The notes beneath the pieces were generated by a model, which searched no databases, was not told where the DNA came from, and saw only the letters and a list, made by a program, of their open reading frames with translations. Below, one piece after another: positions 53,374 to 62,588 of a stretch of DNA of 64,000 nt. The translations under genes and the position numbers were made by a program. Position 1 is the first letter of the stretch. Each line of letters starts with the position of its first letter. Source of the DNA: Nocardioides humi. Lineage in GTDB: Bacteria > Actinomycetota > Actinomycetes > Propionibacteriales > Nocardioidaceae. Where the stretch lies: the NCBI RefSeq assembly GCF_006494775.1, contig NZ_CP041146.1, positions 2,480,001-2,544,000 on the forward strand, read 5' to 3'.

Positions 53374-53422
53374 TTGACGGCGTCGTGTTCAATCTTGAAT
53401 ACTCGCTCTATTCAACCTTGAC
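53374..53422 (+). promoter_or_regulatory. Promoter of the drrAB-like operon with two dyads
   Basis: A TTGACG at 53374-53379 is 17 bp from GAATAC, a plausible -35/-10 pair. TTCAA-TC-TTGAA (53388-53399) is a perfect inverted repeat. TTCAA-CC-TTGAC (53411-53422) repeats it with one mismatch, 23 bp on. The two dyads lie across and after the -10 position, as expected for a repressor site (PadR, TetR or similar). Confidence 0.6.
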
Positions 53423-53438
53423 TACCGAGGGGATCTCC

Positions 53439-54521
53439 ATGATCGAGGCACGAGGACTCGTGCAGACCTTCCACAGCGGACAGGGCAAGCAGAAGAAGGA
53501 GGTCCACGCCGTGCAGGGCGTCGACCTCGACGTGGCCGAGGGCGAGGTCGTCGGCTTCCTCGGCCCCAACGGCGCGGGGAAGACGACCACCCTGCGGATC
53601 CTGACGACGCTCCTCAAGCCGACGGCCGGCACCGCCACCGTCGCCGGGTACGACGTCGCGACGCAGGCGGTCGACGTACGCCGCAGCATCGGGTACTGCT
53701 CCCAGGTCGGCTCGACCTTCTCCGGTGCCTACGCCGGCGACGAGGTCGTCGACCACGGGATGCTCTACGGGATGTCGAAGAAGGCCGCCGTCGCCAAGGG
53801 CCACGAGCTCTTCGACAAGCTCCAGCTCGAGGGGCTGTGGCGGCGGATGCCGAAGAACATGTCGGGCGGCCAGAAGCGGCGCCTCGACATAGCGATGGCG
53901 CTGATCCACTCCCCCGGCCTGGTGTTCCTCGACGAGCCGACCACCGGCCTGGACCCGCAGGCGCGGATCAACCTGTGGCACCACATCTCCGACCTGCGGG
54001 CCAAGCAGGGCGCGACCGTCTTCCTCACCACCCACTACCTCGACGAGGCCGACGCGCTCGCCGACCGGATCGTGATCATCGACAGGGGCCGGATCGTCGC
54101 GAGCGACACCGCCGACAACCTCAAGGCCGCCGTCGCCGGCGACCTGGTCGACCTCGAGGTCAGCACCGACGAGCAGGTCGCCGTCGCCCGCGACAAGCTC
54201 GCCTCGATCAGCGCCGAGGTCGAGGTCGAGGGCCACCACGTCCGCGGCCGGGTGGCCCGGGCCGGCAAGGCCGTCCCCGGCCTGCTGCGCGACCTGGAGA
54301 CCTCCGGCGTCGGGCTGGAGTCGATCGAGGTGGTCCGCCCGACCCTCGACGACGTCTTCCTCACCCTCACCGGCCGCTCCCTGCGCGACGCCGAGGCCGC
54401 CGCGGAGGCGGCCGACGCGGCGACCCCGTCGGCCGACGGCCCGAACGGCCCGGACGGCCCGGACGGCCCGGACGGCCCGGACGCCGGCGCCGGCGTACCC
54501 ACCGAAGGAGCGAACGCGTGA
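53439..54521 (+). CDS. ABC exporter ATP-binding protein, DrrA-like
   Basis: 360 residues, daunorubicin-resistance-type ATPase. Walker A GFLGPNGAGKTTTLRILTTL, signature NMSGGQKRRLDIAMALI and Walker B LVFLDEPTTGLDPQ are intact. The C-terminal regulatory domain (~230-330) ends with the conserved RPTLDDVFLTLTGRSLR. A non-conserved tail follows, with a Gly-Pro-Asp repeat. The ATG at 53439 has GAGGGG 7 nt upstream. The stop overlaps the permease start as GTGA. Confidence 0.9.
   Translation: MIEARGLVQTFHSGQGKQKKEVHAVQGVDLDVAEGEVVGFLGPNGAGKTTTLRILTTLLKPTAGTATVAGYDVATQAVDVRRSIGYCSQVGSTFSGAYAGDEVVDHGMLYGMSKKAAVAKGHELFDKLQLEGLWRRMPKNMSGGQKRRLDIAMALIHSPGLVFLDEPTTGLDPQARINLWHHISDLRAKQGATVFLTTHYLDEADALADRIVIIDRGRIVASDTADNLKAAVAGDLVDLEVSTDEQVAVARDKLASISAEVEVEGHHVRGRVARAGKAVPGLLRDLETSGVGLESIEVVRPTLDDVFLTLTGRSLRDAEAAAEAADAATPSADGPNGPDGPDGPDGPDAGAGVPTEGANA
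54438..54482 (+). repeat. Five 9-bp tandem repeats in the DrrA-like tail
   Basis: GGCCCGGAC repeated five times (first copy GGCCCGAAC), encoding Gly-Pro-Asn then four Gly-Pro-Asp units in the disordered C-terminal tail. In-frame and likely prone to copy-number change. Confidence 0.9.
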
Positions 54522-55270
54522 ACACCTTCTTCCGCGAGTCCTGGATCGTCTTCAACCGCCAGCTGCGGATGAACCTGCGCAACCCCGCCTGGGTGATCAT
54601 CGGCATGCTGCAGCCGGTCCTCTACCTGCTGCTGTTCGGGCCGCTGCTCAAGCCGCTCATCGCCCAGCTGGGCGGCAACGCCTACACCTGGTTCGTGCCC
54701 GGCATGCTCGTCCAGCTCGGCATCTTCGGCGCCTTCTTCGCGGGCTTCTCGCTCATCGGCGAGTGGCGCGAGGGCGTCGTCGAGGCGGAGCGGGTGACCC
54801 CGGCGCACCGCTCGGCACTGCTCTTCGGCCGGCTCTACCGCGACCTGCTCCAGCTGTTCGTCCAGGCGGTGATCCTGGTCGTCCTCGGCCTGATCATGGG
54901 CATGGAGACCTCCTTCGGCGGCATCGTCGTCGGCGTCGTCCTCACCCTGATGCTCGGCGGCGCCTGCGCGGCGGCGTCCAACGCCCTCGCCCTGACCACC
55001 AAGAGCGAGGACGTGATGGCGCCGGTCATCAACGTGGTGATGATGCCGGTGCTGCTGCTCAGCGGCATCCTGCTCCCGATGAGCTTCGGCGCCGGCTGGC
55101 TCGAGCGGCTCAGCGACTTCATGCCGATCCGCCACGTCGTCGACGCCGTCCGCGCCGCGTTCTTCGGCGACTTCGACGGCTCGATGGTCTGGGGCGTCGG
55201 CTGGACGGTCGCGCTCTTCGCCCTCGCCGTGTGGTGGGGCACCGCCGTGTTCAAGAAGGAGAACGCCTGA
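54518..55270 (+). CDS. ABC-2 type exporter permease, DrrB-like
   Basis: 250 residues with six helices of the ABC-2 permease family. It begins NTFFRESWIVFNRQLRMNLR and contains GEWREGVVEAERVTPAHRSA and VMMPVLLLSGILLPM, the usual DrrB features. GTG at 54518 overlaps the ATPase stop and has GAAGGAG upstream. It exports a drug or lipid with the DrrA-like ATPase. Confidence 0.9.
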   Translation: MNTFFRESWIVFNRQLRMNLRNPAWVIIGMLQPVLYLLLFGPLLKPLIAQLGGNAYTWFVPGMLVQLGIFGAFFAGFSLIGEWREGVVEAERVTPAHRSALLFGRLYRDLLQLFVQAVILVVLGLIMGMETSFGGIVVGVVLTLMLGGACAAASNALALTTKSEDVMAPVINVVMMPVLLLSGILLPMSFGAGWLERLSDFMPIRHVVDAVRAAFFGDFDGSMVWGVGWTVALFALAVWWGTAVFKKENA

Positions 55271-55287
55271 GCCTGGTCTCCCGGGCC

Positions 55288-55401
55288 GCTGTAACACGTT
55301 GTTCGCCTGACTACCCGCCCGTTCTCCCCGCCGCGCTCGGCGTGTCGGCGGCGTGTCGCGACGAGAACGGGCGGGTAGAAGGGTGGACCACGTGTTACAG
55401 C
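55288..55401. repeat. 114-bp near-palindrome with 39-bp arms
   Basis: Outer arms GCTGTAACACGT (55288-55299) and ACGTGTTACAGC (55390-55401) are perfect complements. Inner arms CTACCCGCCCGTTCTC (55311-55326) and GAGAACGGGCGGGTAG (55363-55378) are too. The 11-bp spacers between them are equal in length on both sides, so this is one 39-bp arm pair with a diverged middle and a 36-bp centre. It lies between the convergent DrrB-like and kinase genes. It could be a bidirectional terminator or the remnant of a small mobile repeat. Confidence 0.88.
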
Positions 55402-55428
55402 ACCGTGCGGCCCGGCACCGGCCACCGC

Positions 55429-57321
55429 TCAGCTCGCGCCGGAGCCGCCCCCGGAGCCGCCGCCGGTGAGCCCGTTGACGCCGTCGAGGAAGCCCTGCAG
55501 GTCGAAGACCCGGCTGGGGTCGGGTGCCTCGATCGTCGCCTCCTCGTCGATCTCGGAGAACTCGAAGTGGTCGACGTCGGACTCGTCGATCCGCAGCACG
55601 TAGTGGGGCTCGGCGACCCGGATGGTCAGCACCTCGCGCTGGGAGCCCTCGCTCTGCTCGACCCGCACCGCCCGGTCGCCGCCGACCTCGGTGGTGTCGA
55701 GCACCTTCGCCTCGGCGTTCTCGCGGCCGTCGCGCTCCAGCAGCTCGTCGAGGTCGCAGACCGCCTCGGTGCTGTCGGTCATCGAGTCGTCGAGCACCCA
55801 GCGGTCGCCGATCACCGGCAGCACCAGGGCCGACGTACCCGGCCCGACGGTGGCGTCCCAGAACTTCGCGTCGGCGCGCAGCCAGGTCTTGCCGCCGACG
55901 CGCAGGATGTCGGCGGAGCCGCCCGACTTCGTCGAGGTCAGCGTGCCCTTGCAGTCGCCGCGGGTCGTGGAGACGACGTCGACCTCGACGGTGTCGTCGC
56001 CGTCGGCGAACTGCCCGCGGATCCGGGCGGTCTCGACGACGGCCATGTCCTTCTCCGAGGCGCGCACGATCTCCTTGGCCGGCAGGTCGAGGAAGGCCGC
56101 GCCCTCCGGATCGCCGTCCCGGGTCAGCAGGGCGGCCGCGACGCCGATCCCGGCCGCCAGGAGCACCGCGAGGAGGGCGATGAGGAGCCAGGTCCGCACC
56201 CCCGGTCCGGTACGACGCCCCCCGGCGCCGCCCGCACGGTGACCCGGCCCGGGACCCGGTGTCGGTGTCGGGGTGTGCGGCACGGGCGTGTACGCCGTCA
56301 CCGGAGCAGCATGGGCCGGAGCCGCGGGCGCCGGGGTCGCCGGAGGCGGGGTCGCCGGAGGCGGGCTCGGGGTGGGCCGGTCCACGGGGCGCAGCGCCGT
56401 GGCGCCGCGCTGCTCCGGCACGGCCGCGCCGGGGGTGACGGGCAGCCGCAGCGCGGCCTGCAGGTCGGCGCTCATCTCCGCCGCCCGCTGGTAGCGCTCC
56501 GCGGGCTCCTTGGCCATCGCCGTGCGCAGGATCCGGTTGGTCGCGTTCACCATCGGGCTCGACCCGGCCAGCTGCGGGACCGGCTCCCGGACGTGGGCCG
56601 CGACCAGCTGGTACTCCGACTCGCCGCGGTACGGCGGCCGCCCGGTGAGCGCCACCCACAGCAGGCAGCCGAGGGCGTAGAGGTCGCTCACGGCGCTCGC
56701 CCGCGCCCCGCCGTGCAGCTCCGGCGCCATGTACGACGGCGTGCCGGCCGTCGACGAGCTGAACCGGGTCGCGTCGGCGTTCATCCGGCGCGCGATGCCG
56801 AAGTCGGTGAGATAGGCGCGCACGGCACCCGGTCGGCGGCGTACCAGCACGTTGCCGGGCTTGATGTCGCGGTGCACCAGGCCGGCGTCGTGGGCGTCGG
56901 CGAGGCCGCTGCTGACCTGCTCGATGATCTCCAGCGCCTCGGCGAGGCTGGGCACGCCCTCGCTGCGGATCAGCTGCCCGAGGTCGCCGCCGGGGACCAG
57001 CTGGCTGGCGATGTAGAGGTAGCCGTCCTCCTCGCCGTGCGCGTAGACCGCGACCACGTGGGCGGACTCCAGCGACGCCTGGGCCCGCGCCTCGCGGGTG
57101 AACCGCTCCCGGAACTCGGGGTCGTGGGCGAACAGCGGCGCGATGACCTTCAGCGCCACCTCGCGGCCGAGGTTCTCCTCCATCGCGCGGTAGACGACGC
57201 CCATCCCGCCCTGGCCGAGCTGCTCCAGGATCCGGAACCGCCCGATGCGCGCACCGGCGGCAGCGGGCTCGCCGGGGCCCGGGAAGCCGGGGCCGGAGCC
57301 GGGACCGGAGGGGAAGGACAC
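55429..57321 (-). CDS. Membrane Ser/Thr protein kinase with LprG/LppX-like extracellular domain
   Basis: 630 residues. Kinase domain at ~27-285: glycine loop EQLGQGGMGVVYRA, invariant Lys in EVALKVIAP, catalytic loop LVHRDIKPGNVLV, DFGIARR and TPSYMAPE. A Pro/Ala/Thr-rich linker follows (~300-375), then one helix (TWLLIALLAVLLAAGIGVAA). The outer domain resembles the LppX/LprAFG lipoprotein fold (ETARIRGQFADGDDTVEVDV, DILRVGGKTWLRADAKFWDA). There are no PASTA repeats. GTG start at 57321. It may sense a lipid or lipoprotein (inference). Confidence 0.87.
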   Translation of the reverse strand: MSFPSGPGSGPGFPGPGEPAAAGARIGRFRILEQLGQGGMGVVYRAMEENLGREVALKVIAPLFAHDPEFRERFTREARAQASLESAHVVAVYAHGEEDGYLYIASQLVPGGDLGQLIRSEGVPSLAEALEIIEQVSSGLADAHDAGLVHRDIKPGNVLVRRRPGAVRAYLTDFGIARRMNADATRFSSSTAGTPSYMAPELHGGARASAVSDLYALGCLLWVALTGRPPYRGESEYQLVAAHVREPVPQLAGSSPMVNATNRILRTAMAKEPAERYQRAAEMSADLQAALRLPVTPGAAVPEQRGATALRPVDRPTPSPPPATPPPATPAPAAPAHAAPVTAYTPVPHTPTPTPGPGPGHRAGGAGGRRTGPGVRTWLLIALLAVLLAAGIGVAAALLTRDGDPEGAAFLDLPAKEIVRASEKDMAVVETARIRGQFADGDDTVEVDVVSTTRGDCKGTLTSTKSGGSADILRVGGKTWLRADAKFWDATVGPGTSALVLPVIGDRWVLDDSMTDSTEAVCDLDELLERDGRENAEAKVLDTTEVGGDRAVRVEQSEGSQREVLTIRVAEPHYVLRIDESDVDHFEFSEIDEEATIEAPDPSRVFDLQGFLDGVNGLTGGGSGGGSGAS

Positions 57322-57378
57322 ACGGTCTGTTCTACCCGATCCACCCGACGCGGAGGGGGACGGCGGTGCCCGCGGCGG

Positions 57379-59541
57379 TCAGCGACCCGCGGGAACCGGG
57401 TCCGGGACCTCCGGCGCCGGCGGGGCGTCGTACTCCTCGCGGAAGCCGTGGCGACCCCACCAGCGGGCCAGCGGACCGGGCGCCCACCAGTTCCAGCGGC
57501 CGAGGAGCTTCATCGTGGCCGGGACCAGCAGGGCCCGGACGACGGTGGCGTCGACGAGGATCGCGACCAGCATGCCCAGCCCGAGCATCTTCATGAACAC
57601 GACGCCGCTCAGGCTGAACGCGCCGATCACGACCGCCAGCAGCAGCGCGGCGCTGGTGATGATGCGACCGGTCTTCTGCACGCCGGTCTGGACGGCGAGG
57701 TCGTTGTCGCCCGTCGCGTCCCACTGCTCGCGGATCCGGGAGAGCAGGAAGACCTCGTAGTCCATGGACAGGCCGAACAGGACCGCGAGCATCACGATCG
57801 GGTTGGTCAGGTCGAGGAAGCCCTGCGGCGTGAACCCGAGCAGGCCGGCGAGGTGCCCGTCGCTGAAGATCCAGGTCACGACGCCGAAGGACGCGGTGAT
57901 CGAGAGCCCGTTCATCAGCACCGCCTTGAGCGGCAGCACCACCGAGCCGAAGGCGAGGAAGAGCAGCACCAGCATCACCCCGACGACGATCGCGCCCATC
58001 AGCGGCAGGTGGTCGCCGACCGAGCCCGCCAGGTCGACGGTGTCGGCGGTCAGGCCGCCCACGAGGGCGTCGGCCCCGTCCGGCGCGTCGACCCCCCGGA
58101 GGTCGCGGACGACCTGCTGGGAGTCGGCGGTCTGGCTGTTGCCCTCCCACGCGGCCCGCAGCAGGGTGGTGTCGCCCTCGGTCGCGACGGGCCGGACGTC
58201 GACGACGCCGTCCACCTCCGCCAGCGCCCGCGTGTACGACGCCACGCCGGCGTCGTCGGCACCGCTCACCAGGACGTTGGCGGTCGACCGCTCCGGGCCG
58301 AACTCGCTGTTGAGCCGCTCCGAGGCCTGGTGGGACGGCGTGTCGGCGGGCAGTACCCGGTAGTCCACGCTGCCCCACTTGACGCCGAGGAAGGGCGAGG
58401 CGACCGCGAGCAGGACCACGACCACCGCGGTCGCGACCACGACCGGGCGCCTCATCACGGCACGGGCGAGGCGGGCCCAGGCGCCGTGGTCGGACTCGAC
58501 GGGCGTCGAGCGCTGGAGGAACGGGATCCGGACCGCGTCGATCCGGGTCCCGAGCAGGGCCAGGACGGCCGGCAGCACGGTGAGCGCGGCGACCATCGCG
58601 ACGAGCACGGCCGCGATGCCGCCGTACCCGATCGACTTGAGGAAGGTCTGCGGGAACACCAGCAGCGAGCTCATCGCGGCCGCGACGGTCAGCGCCGAGA
58701 ATGCGACGGTCCGGCCGGCGGTGGCCATCGTGCGGACGACGGCACCGCGTGGGTCGCCGGGGTCGCGGGCGATCTCCTCGCGGAACCGGGAGACGACGAA
58801 CAGCGCGTAGTCGATCGCCAGGCCGAGGCCGAGCAGGGTGATGATGTTGGGCGCGAAGATCGACACGTCGACCAGCTGGTTGAGCCCGGCGATCGCCGCG
58901 CGGGCGCCGAGCACGGCCACCAGGCCGACCAGCACGGGCATCAGCGCGGCGACGACGCTGCGGAAGATGATGAGCGACAGGATCAGGACGATCGGCATCG
59001 ACACGATCTCGGCGCGCAGGAGGTCGGACTTCGTCTCCTCGTTGACGTCGGTGTAGACGGCGTAGGCGCCGGCGAGCTCGGTGTCGAGGGAGCTCTCCTC
59101 CACCGCGGGGCGCATCGCGTCGAAGGAGTCGATGAAGTCGTTCTGGCTGTCGCCGGCGAGGGAGACGTAGACGGCGGTGGCATGGCCGTCCCTGCTGACC
59201 ATGGCCGGGTCCTGGACGTCGTACCAGGTGAGGACCGAGACCACACTGTCGCCGGGGATCGCGGCGACGGTCCGCTCGACCTCCTGCTGGAAGGCGGGGT
59301 CGGCGGCCTCCTCGTCGTCGCTGGAGAAGATCACGATGGCGTCGATCGACCGGTTGCCGAAGGTCTCCCGCTCGAGGGCGAGCTCCCGGGCCGACTCGGT
59401 GCCGGGGTCGTCGAAGCCGCCGGCGGAGAGCGAGTCCTCCAGGCCGACGCCGGCGATCGCCGCGGCGGCGGTGATGCCGAGCCCGACCAGCAGCACGGCC
59501 ACGGCACGTCGGACCACCACGGCGCCCCATCGCTCGATCAT
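57379..59541 (-). CDS. MMPL-family RND transporter
   Basis: 720 residues, two repeats each of one helix, an outer loop, then five to six helices. Signature helix 4 segments are LGLGLAIDYALFVVSRFREE (~260) and AVLFGLSMDYEVFLLSRIRE (~615), both with the proton-relay Asp-Tyr pair. Such pumps export lipids or small molecules. The start ATG at 59541 is divergent from a TetR gene with a dyad between them, so it is probably repressed by that TetR. Confidence 0.9.
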   Translation of the reverse strand: MIERWGAVVVRRAVAVLLVGLGITAAAAIAGVGLEDSLSAGGFDDPGTESARELALERETFGNRSIDAIVIFSSDDEEAADPAFQQEVERTVAAIPGDSVVSVLTWYDVQDPAMVSRDGHATAVYVSLAGDSQNDFIDSFDAMRPAVEESSLDTELAGAYAVYTDVNEETKSDLLRAEIVSMPIVLILSLIIFRSVVAALMPVLVGLVAVLGARAAIAGLNQLVDVSIFAPNIITLLGLGLAIDYALFVVSRFREEIARDPGDPRGAVVRTMATAGRTVAFSALTVAAAMSSLLVFPQTFLKSIGYGGIAAVLVAMVAALTVLPAVLALLGTRIDAVRIPFLQRSTPVESDHGAWARLARAVMRRPVVVATAVVVVLLAVASPFLGVKWGSVDYRVLPADTPSHQASERLNSEFGPERSTANVLVSGADDAGVASYTRALAEVDGVVDVRPVATEGDTTLLRAAWEGNSQTADSQQVVRDLRGVDAPDGADALVGGLTADTVDLAGSVGDHLPLMGAIVVGVMLVLLFLAFGSVVLPLKAVLMNGLSITASFGVVTWIFSDGHLAGLLGFTPQGFLDLTNPIVMLAVLFGLSMDYEVFLLSRIREQWDATGDNDLAVQTGVQKTGRIITSAALLLAVVIGAFSLSGVVFMKMLGLGMLVAILVDATVVRALLVPATMKLLGRWNWWAPGPLARWWGRHGFREEYDAPPAPEVPDPVPAGR

Positions 59542-59590
59542 GCCGACTCCTCCTGGTCACCAGAGTGAAGCTCTGTCAGTTTCGTGAACG

Positions 59591-59614
59591 CCGTTAACCG
59601 TAAACGGTGTAAAC
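59591..59614. promoter_or_regulatory. Operator-like repeats between the MMPL and TetR genes
   Basis: CCGTT-N7-AACGG (59591-59607) is an inverted repeat. GTAAAC also occurs twice (59600-59605 and 59609-59614). The A/T-rich stretch sits in the 128-bp divergent promoter, where a TetR site is expected. Confidence 0.55.
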
Positions 59615-59669
59615 TGTGGTAGTCAAGTGTTCACTGCCGGATCCGACCCAGCCGATCTCGAGGAGTCCC

Positions 59670-60430
59670 GTGCCCCACCTCCGTACGCCCGCCACCCGCC
59701 GCGAGCGCCAGCGCGAGGCGACGTACGACGAGATCGTCGCCGTCTCCGCGCGGCTGCTCGAGGAGGGGGCGGACCTGTCGCTGCGTGCGGTGGCGGCGGG
59801 GATGGGGATGACGGCGCCGGCGCTGTACCGGTACGTCGCCAGCTACCAGCAGCTCGTCGACCTGGTCGCCTTCGAGCTCGACAAGGCCGCCACGGCCGCG
59901 TGGGCGGAGGCGGCCTCCCGGTTCCCGGAGGACGACCCCGCCGCCCGGCTGACGGTGGCGTGCACGCGGTTCCGTCGCTGGGCGCTGACGAGGCCGCGCG
60001 AGTTCGCCCTCGTCTTCGCCAACCCGATCGCCGAGGCCGACAGCGAGCGCCGCGACCTGCTGACCCTCTCCACGTCGGGCCACTACTTCACCGACCTGCT
60101 CTGGCAGATCTGGGAGCTGTACCAGTTCCCGTTCCCGGCGCTCGACGACCTCGACCCGGTCATCCGCGACTCCGTCCTCGACCCCCTGATCCCCGCGAAG
60201 GCCGACCACATCCCCGCGAGGACCGCGGACTGCTGTGGATCTACATGCGGGCGTGGTCGGCCCTGTACGGGGTCGTCACCCTGGAGTCCACCGGCCACTG
60301 CGACCCCCGCGTGATCGAGTCCGGCCAGCTGTTCCGCGCCACCATCCTCGACTGGCTCGAGCCCCTCGGCCTGCAGCACGAGCGCGAGCGCCTCACCAGG
60401 ATCCTCGACGAGGAGCTCGCCCGCCCCTGA
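59670..60430 (+). CDS. TetR-family regulator of the MMPL pump, frameshifted once
   Basis: About 253 residues. The HTH is LSLRAVAAGMGMTAPALYRY (~residues 36-55), followed by VASYQQLVDLVAFELDKAA. The frame breaks at the CCCC run at 60212-60215. With one C added, DHIP continues as REDRGLLWIYMRAWSALYGV to the stop at 60430, giving a full TetR ligand domain. The GTG at 59670 has GAGGAG 5 nt upstream. Divergent to the MMPL gene. Confidence 0.82.
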
Positions 60431-60546
60431 CGCCCGCCGACCCGTCACGAACTGACCTCGAATCGTCGCCGACCCCGCAGAGACTTCCTGCCGGGTCGAC
60501 ACTTCCGGCAGGTCAGTACGCGCCGGGTCGGTGGCTGGCGGACCGA

Positions 60547-61830
60547 TCAATGGCCGATGACACCGGCCGGGTCGTAGATGTGTCGGACGCGCTCCAGCCG
60601 GTCGCGTACGTCGTCCGGCCACGCGGCGTCGAGGGCCGTGGGCTGGTTCAGCGAACCGACGAAGTTGGGCTGGAACCGGCCGCTCGCCCACGGCGCCATG
60701 GCCCGGGCGAGATCGCCGACGGCTGCGGGGACGGGGCCTTCGAACAGCTCGGGGACGGGCGCGCTGACGACGAAGAGCCCGTAGGCCGCGTCACGTCCTG
60801 CCACGGAATCCGGCCGGCGGGGCGCCTCGGCCAGAAGGCCTCCCAGCCGGCGGACCTCGACGACCGCGAACGGCGCCTGTACCTGCGGACCGGCCACGGC
60901 CAGCAGCGCGCGCGTCGCGTCGACGTCGAAGGACGACAGCAGCGCTCCGGCCTCGAGAGCGGGCATCGGCTGCTCGGGGTCGGCGTGGATGGCGCCGATC
61001 GCGGAGACCGGGAGCCGGGCCACGGTGTCGATGACGGGCCGCGCCACCTTGCGGATCGGCTCGAGCAGCACGGCGGCCGCCCCATCCTCCTCGTCGACGA
61101 CCGCCAACCGGACGTGAACCGTGCAGCGGCCGCGCAGCGGTTCCGGGACGGTGTCACGATCCGGCAGCCGCAAGAGCGCCACCGAGGTATTGACCGTCGC
61201 GGGAATGCAGGCCGACCACGCGGCCCACTCCCCGAGCACGGCCTCGGCGTCGGCGCCGTCGAAGAACAGGCCGCCGCCGTACACCGTGGCCAGGGGGAGC
61301 AGGTCGACGTCCACGGACGTCACGACGCCGGGTGCGCGCTTGCCGCCCAACAGAGCCTGGAAGAGGTCGGGGTGACTGCTCGCGGACGTGGTGAGGACCT
61401 CGCCGCCGCCCGTGACGATCTCGAAGGACCGGACGTGGTCGGTGGCCCAGCCGTAGGTGCGGCCGAGCGGACTGAGCCCGCCACCGAGGAGGTAGCCGAC
61501 GGCCCCGACAGCCGGCGCCGATCCCGCCAGCGGGGCCAGGCCGTGCGGCGCCGCGGCCGCGATGACCTCGGCCCAGGTGGCACCGGCGCCGATCCGCGCG
61601 CGACCGGCGACGGGGTCGATCTCGACGCCCGCGAGGCCGCGGGTGAGCAGAGCGACGCCACCCACGACGGCGTGGGTCCAGCCGTGGCCGGCGCCGATCG
61701 GGTGGACCTGCTCCCCGGTGCCGGCGGCGCCGCGGACGACCTCGGCCACCTCCTCGGCGCTGCGGGGTACGACGACCTCACGCGGCGTGTGCCGGTGGGC
61801 GAGGTTGAACATCGGGAGTGCGTGGTTCAT
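60547..61830 (-). CDS. FAD-linked oxidase (BBE/PCMH-type)
   Basis: 427 residues of the FAD-binding oxidoreductase family. The PCMH FAD domain shows PIGAGHGWTHAVVGGVALLT and GYLLGGGLSPLGRTYG, and the berberine-bridge-like C-terminus ends VRHIYDPAGVIGH. The His-Ala-Gly-Cys pattern for bicovalent FAD is not present. The ATG at 61830 has GAAGGC upstream. Substrate unknown. The 180-bp gap to the next gene contains no other clear gene. Confidence 0.83.
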   Translation of the reverse strand: MNHALPMFNLAHRHTPREVVVPRSAEEVAEVVRGAAGTGEQVHPIGAGHGWTHAVVGGVALLTRGLAGVEIDPVAGRARIGAGATWAEVIAAAAPHGLAPLAGSAPAVGAVGYLLGGGLSPLGRTYGWATDHVRSFEIVTGGGEVLTTSASSHPDLFQALLGGKRAPGVVTSVDVDLLPLATVYGGGLFFDGADAEAVLGEWAAWSACIPATVNTSVALLRLPDRDTVPEPLRGRCTVHVRLAVVDEEDGAAAVLLEPIRKVARPVIDTVARLPVSAIGAIHADPEQPMPALEAGALLSSFDVDATRALLAVAGPQVQAPFAVVEVRRLGGLLAEAPRRPDSVAGRDAAYGLFVVSAPVPELFEGPVPAAVGDLARAMAPWASGRFQPNFVGSLNQPTALDAAWPDDVRDRLERVRHIYDPAGVIGH

Positions 61831-62009
61831 GGATGTGCCTTCTCTCGGGGTCACCGGCAGCGTCGTCGGGAGCGCTGGAGTACGACCGGGAGCCGACTGG
61901 GGCGAGCGGCGGCAGGCGACCGAGCGACAGGCGACCACGCAGCAGAGCAGGGCGCGCTGGCCGCCATCGACGACCAGCGCGCCCTCGTCGGGGGTCCCTG
62001 CTTCCCGGC

Positions 62010-62440
62010 CTAGTGGTCGGCGAGCAGAGCGTCGGCCTCCTCGGGGTCAGGCCTGCCGCCATCTGCTCGGCCCACCAGGCGTCGACGCGGTCCTCGACCT
62101 CGTCGACCGGGCCGTTGAACAGCGAGCCCTCGGGACCGACGAACCGGGAGCCGTCGAGCGAGCCGCCCTCTCCCATGACGAGCAGGACGTCCGAGGGGAC
62201 GTGTGGAACGCCCGGGATGTAGGGCGAGGACATGGACGCTCCCGCCTCGGGCGCCCGCGGCTCGGCTGCCGCGGAATCGGGCTCGCCGACAGGGTGGACG
62301 ACGTCCAGGGCCCCGCGCGCCGGCCCCGGCCCCTCGGAGGCTGCGGTCGCACTGCCGTCCAGACCGACGACGCCGAGACCTCCGGCCAGACAGCTCCCGG
62401 CGACGACGGCGGCGATCCGTTGGGATCGGTGGGCAGACAT
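62010..62440 (-). CDS. Small secreted protein of unknown function, frameshifted near the end
   Basis: About 143 residues with a Sec-type signal (SQRIAAVVAGSCLAGGLGVV, AxA site GSATAASEG). The mature part has SSPYIPGVPHVPSDVLLV and ends, after restoring one base in the GGGG run at 62043-62046, as GLTPEEADALLADH. The ATG at 62440 has AAGGAG 6 nt upstream. I recognise no family. It is divergent from the TolB-like gene. Confidence 0.65.
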
Positions 62441-62588
62441 CTGCTTCTCCTTCTTCTCGGTGATCGAACACCGACGAGACGCCCGGGACCGCGGCCAGGT
62501 TTCACCGCCCGGCGCACCGAGTCCGCTCCCAGTGCGGTCCCACTGACCAGCCCGATCGTGGCGATCTCGACCAAGGAGAGGAAGTTCT

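Noticed and set aside
54763..59568. A 1601-codon open frame on the + strand
   Set aside because: It lies antisense to the kinase and MMPL genes, whose domains are clear. Its translation is low-complexity Arg/Gly/Asp sequence, the usual shadow of high-GC genes.
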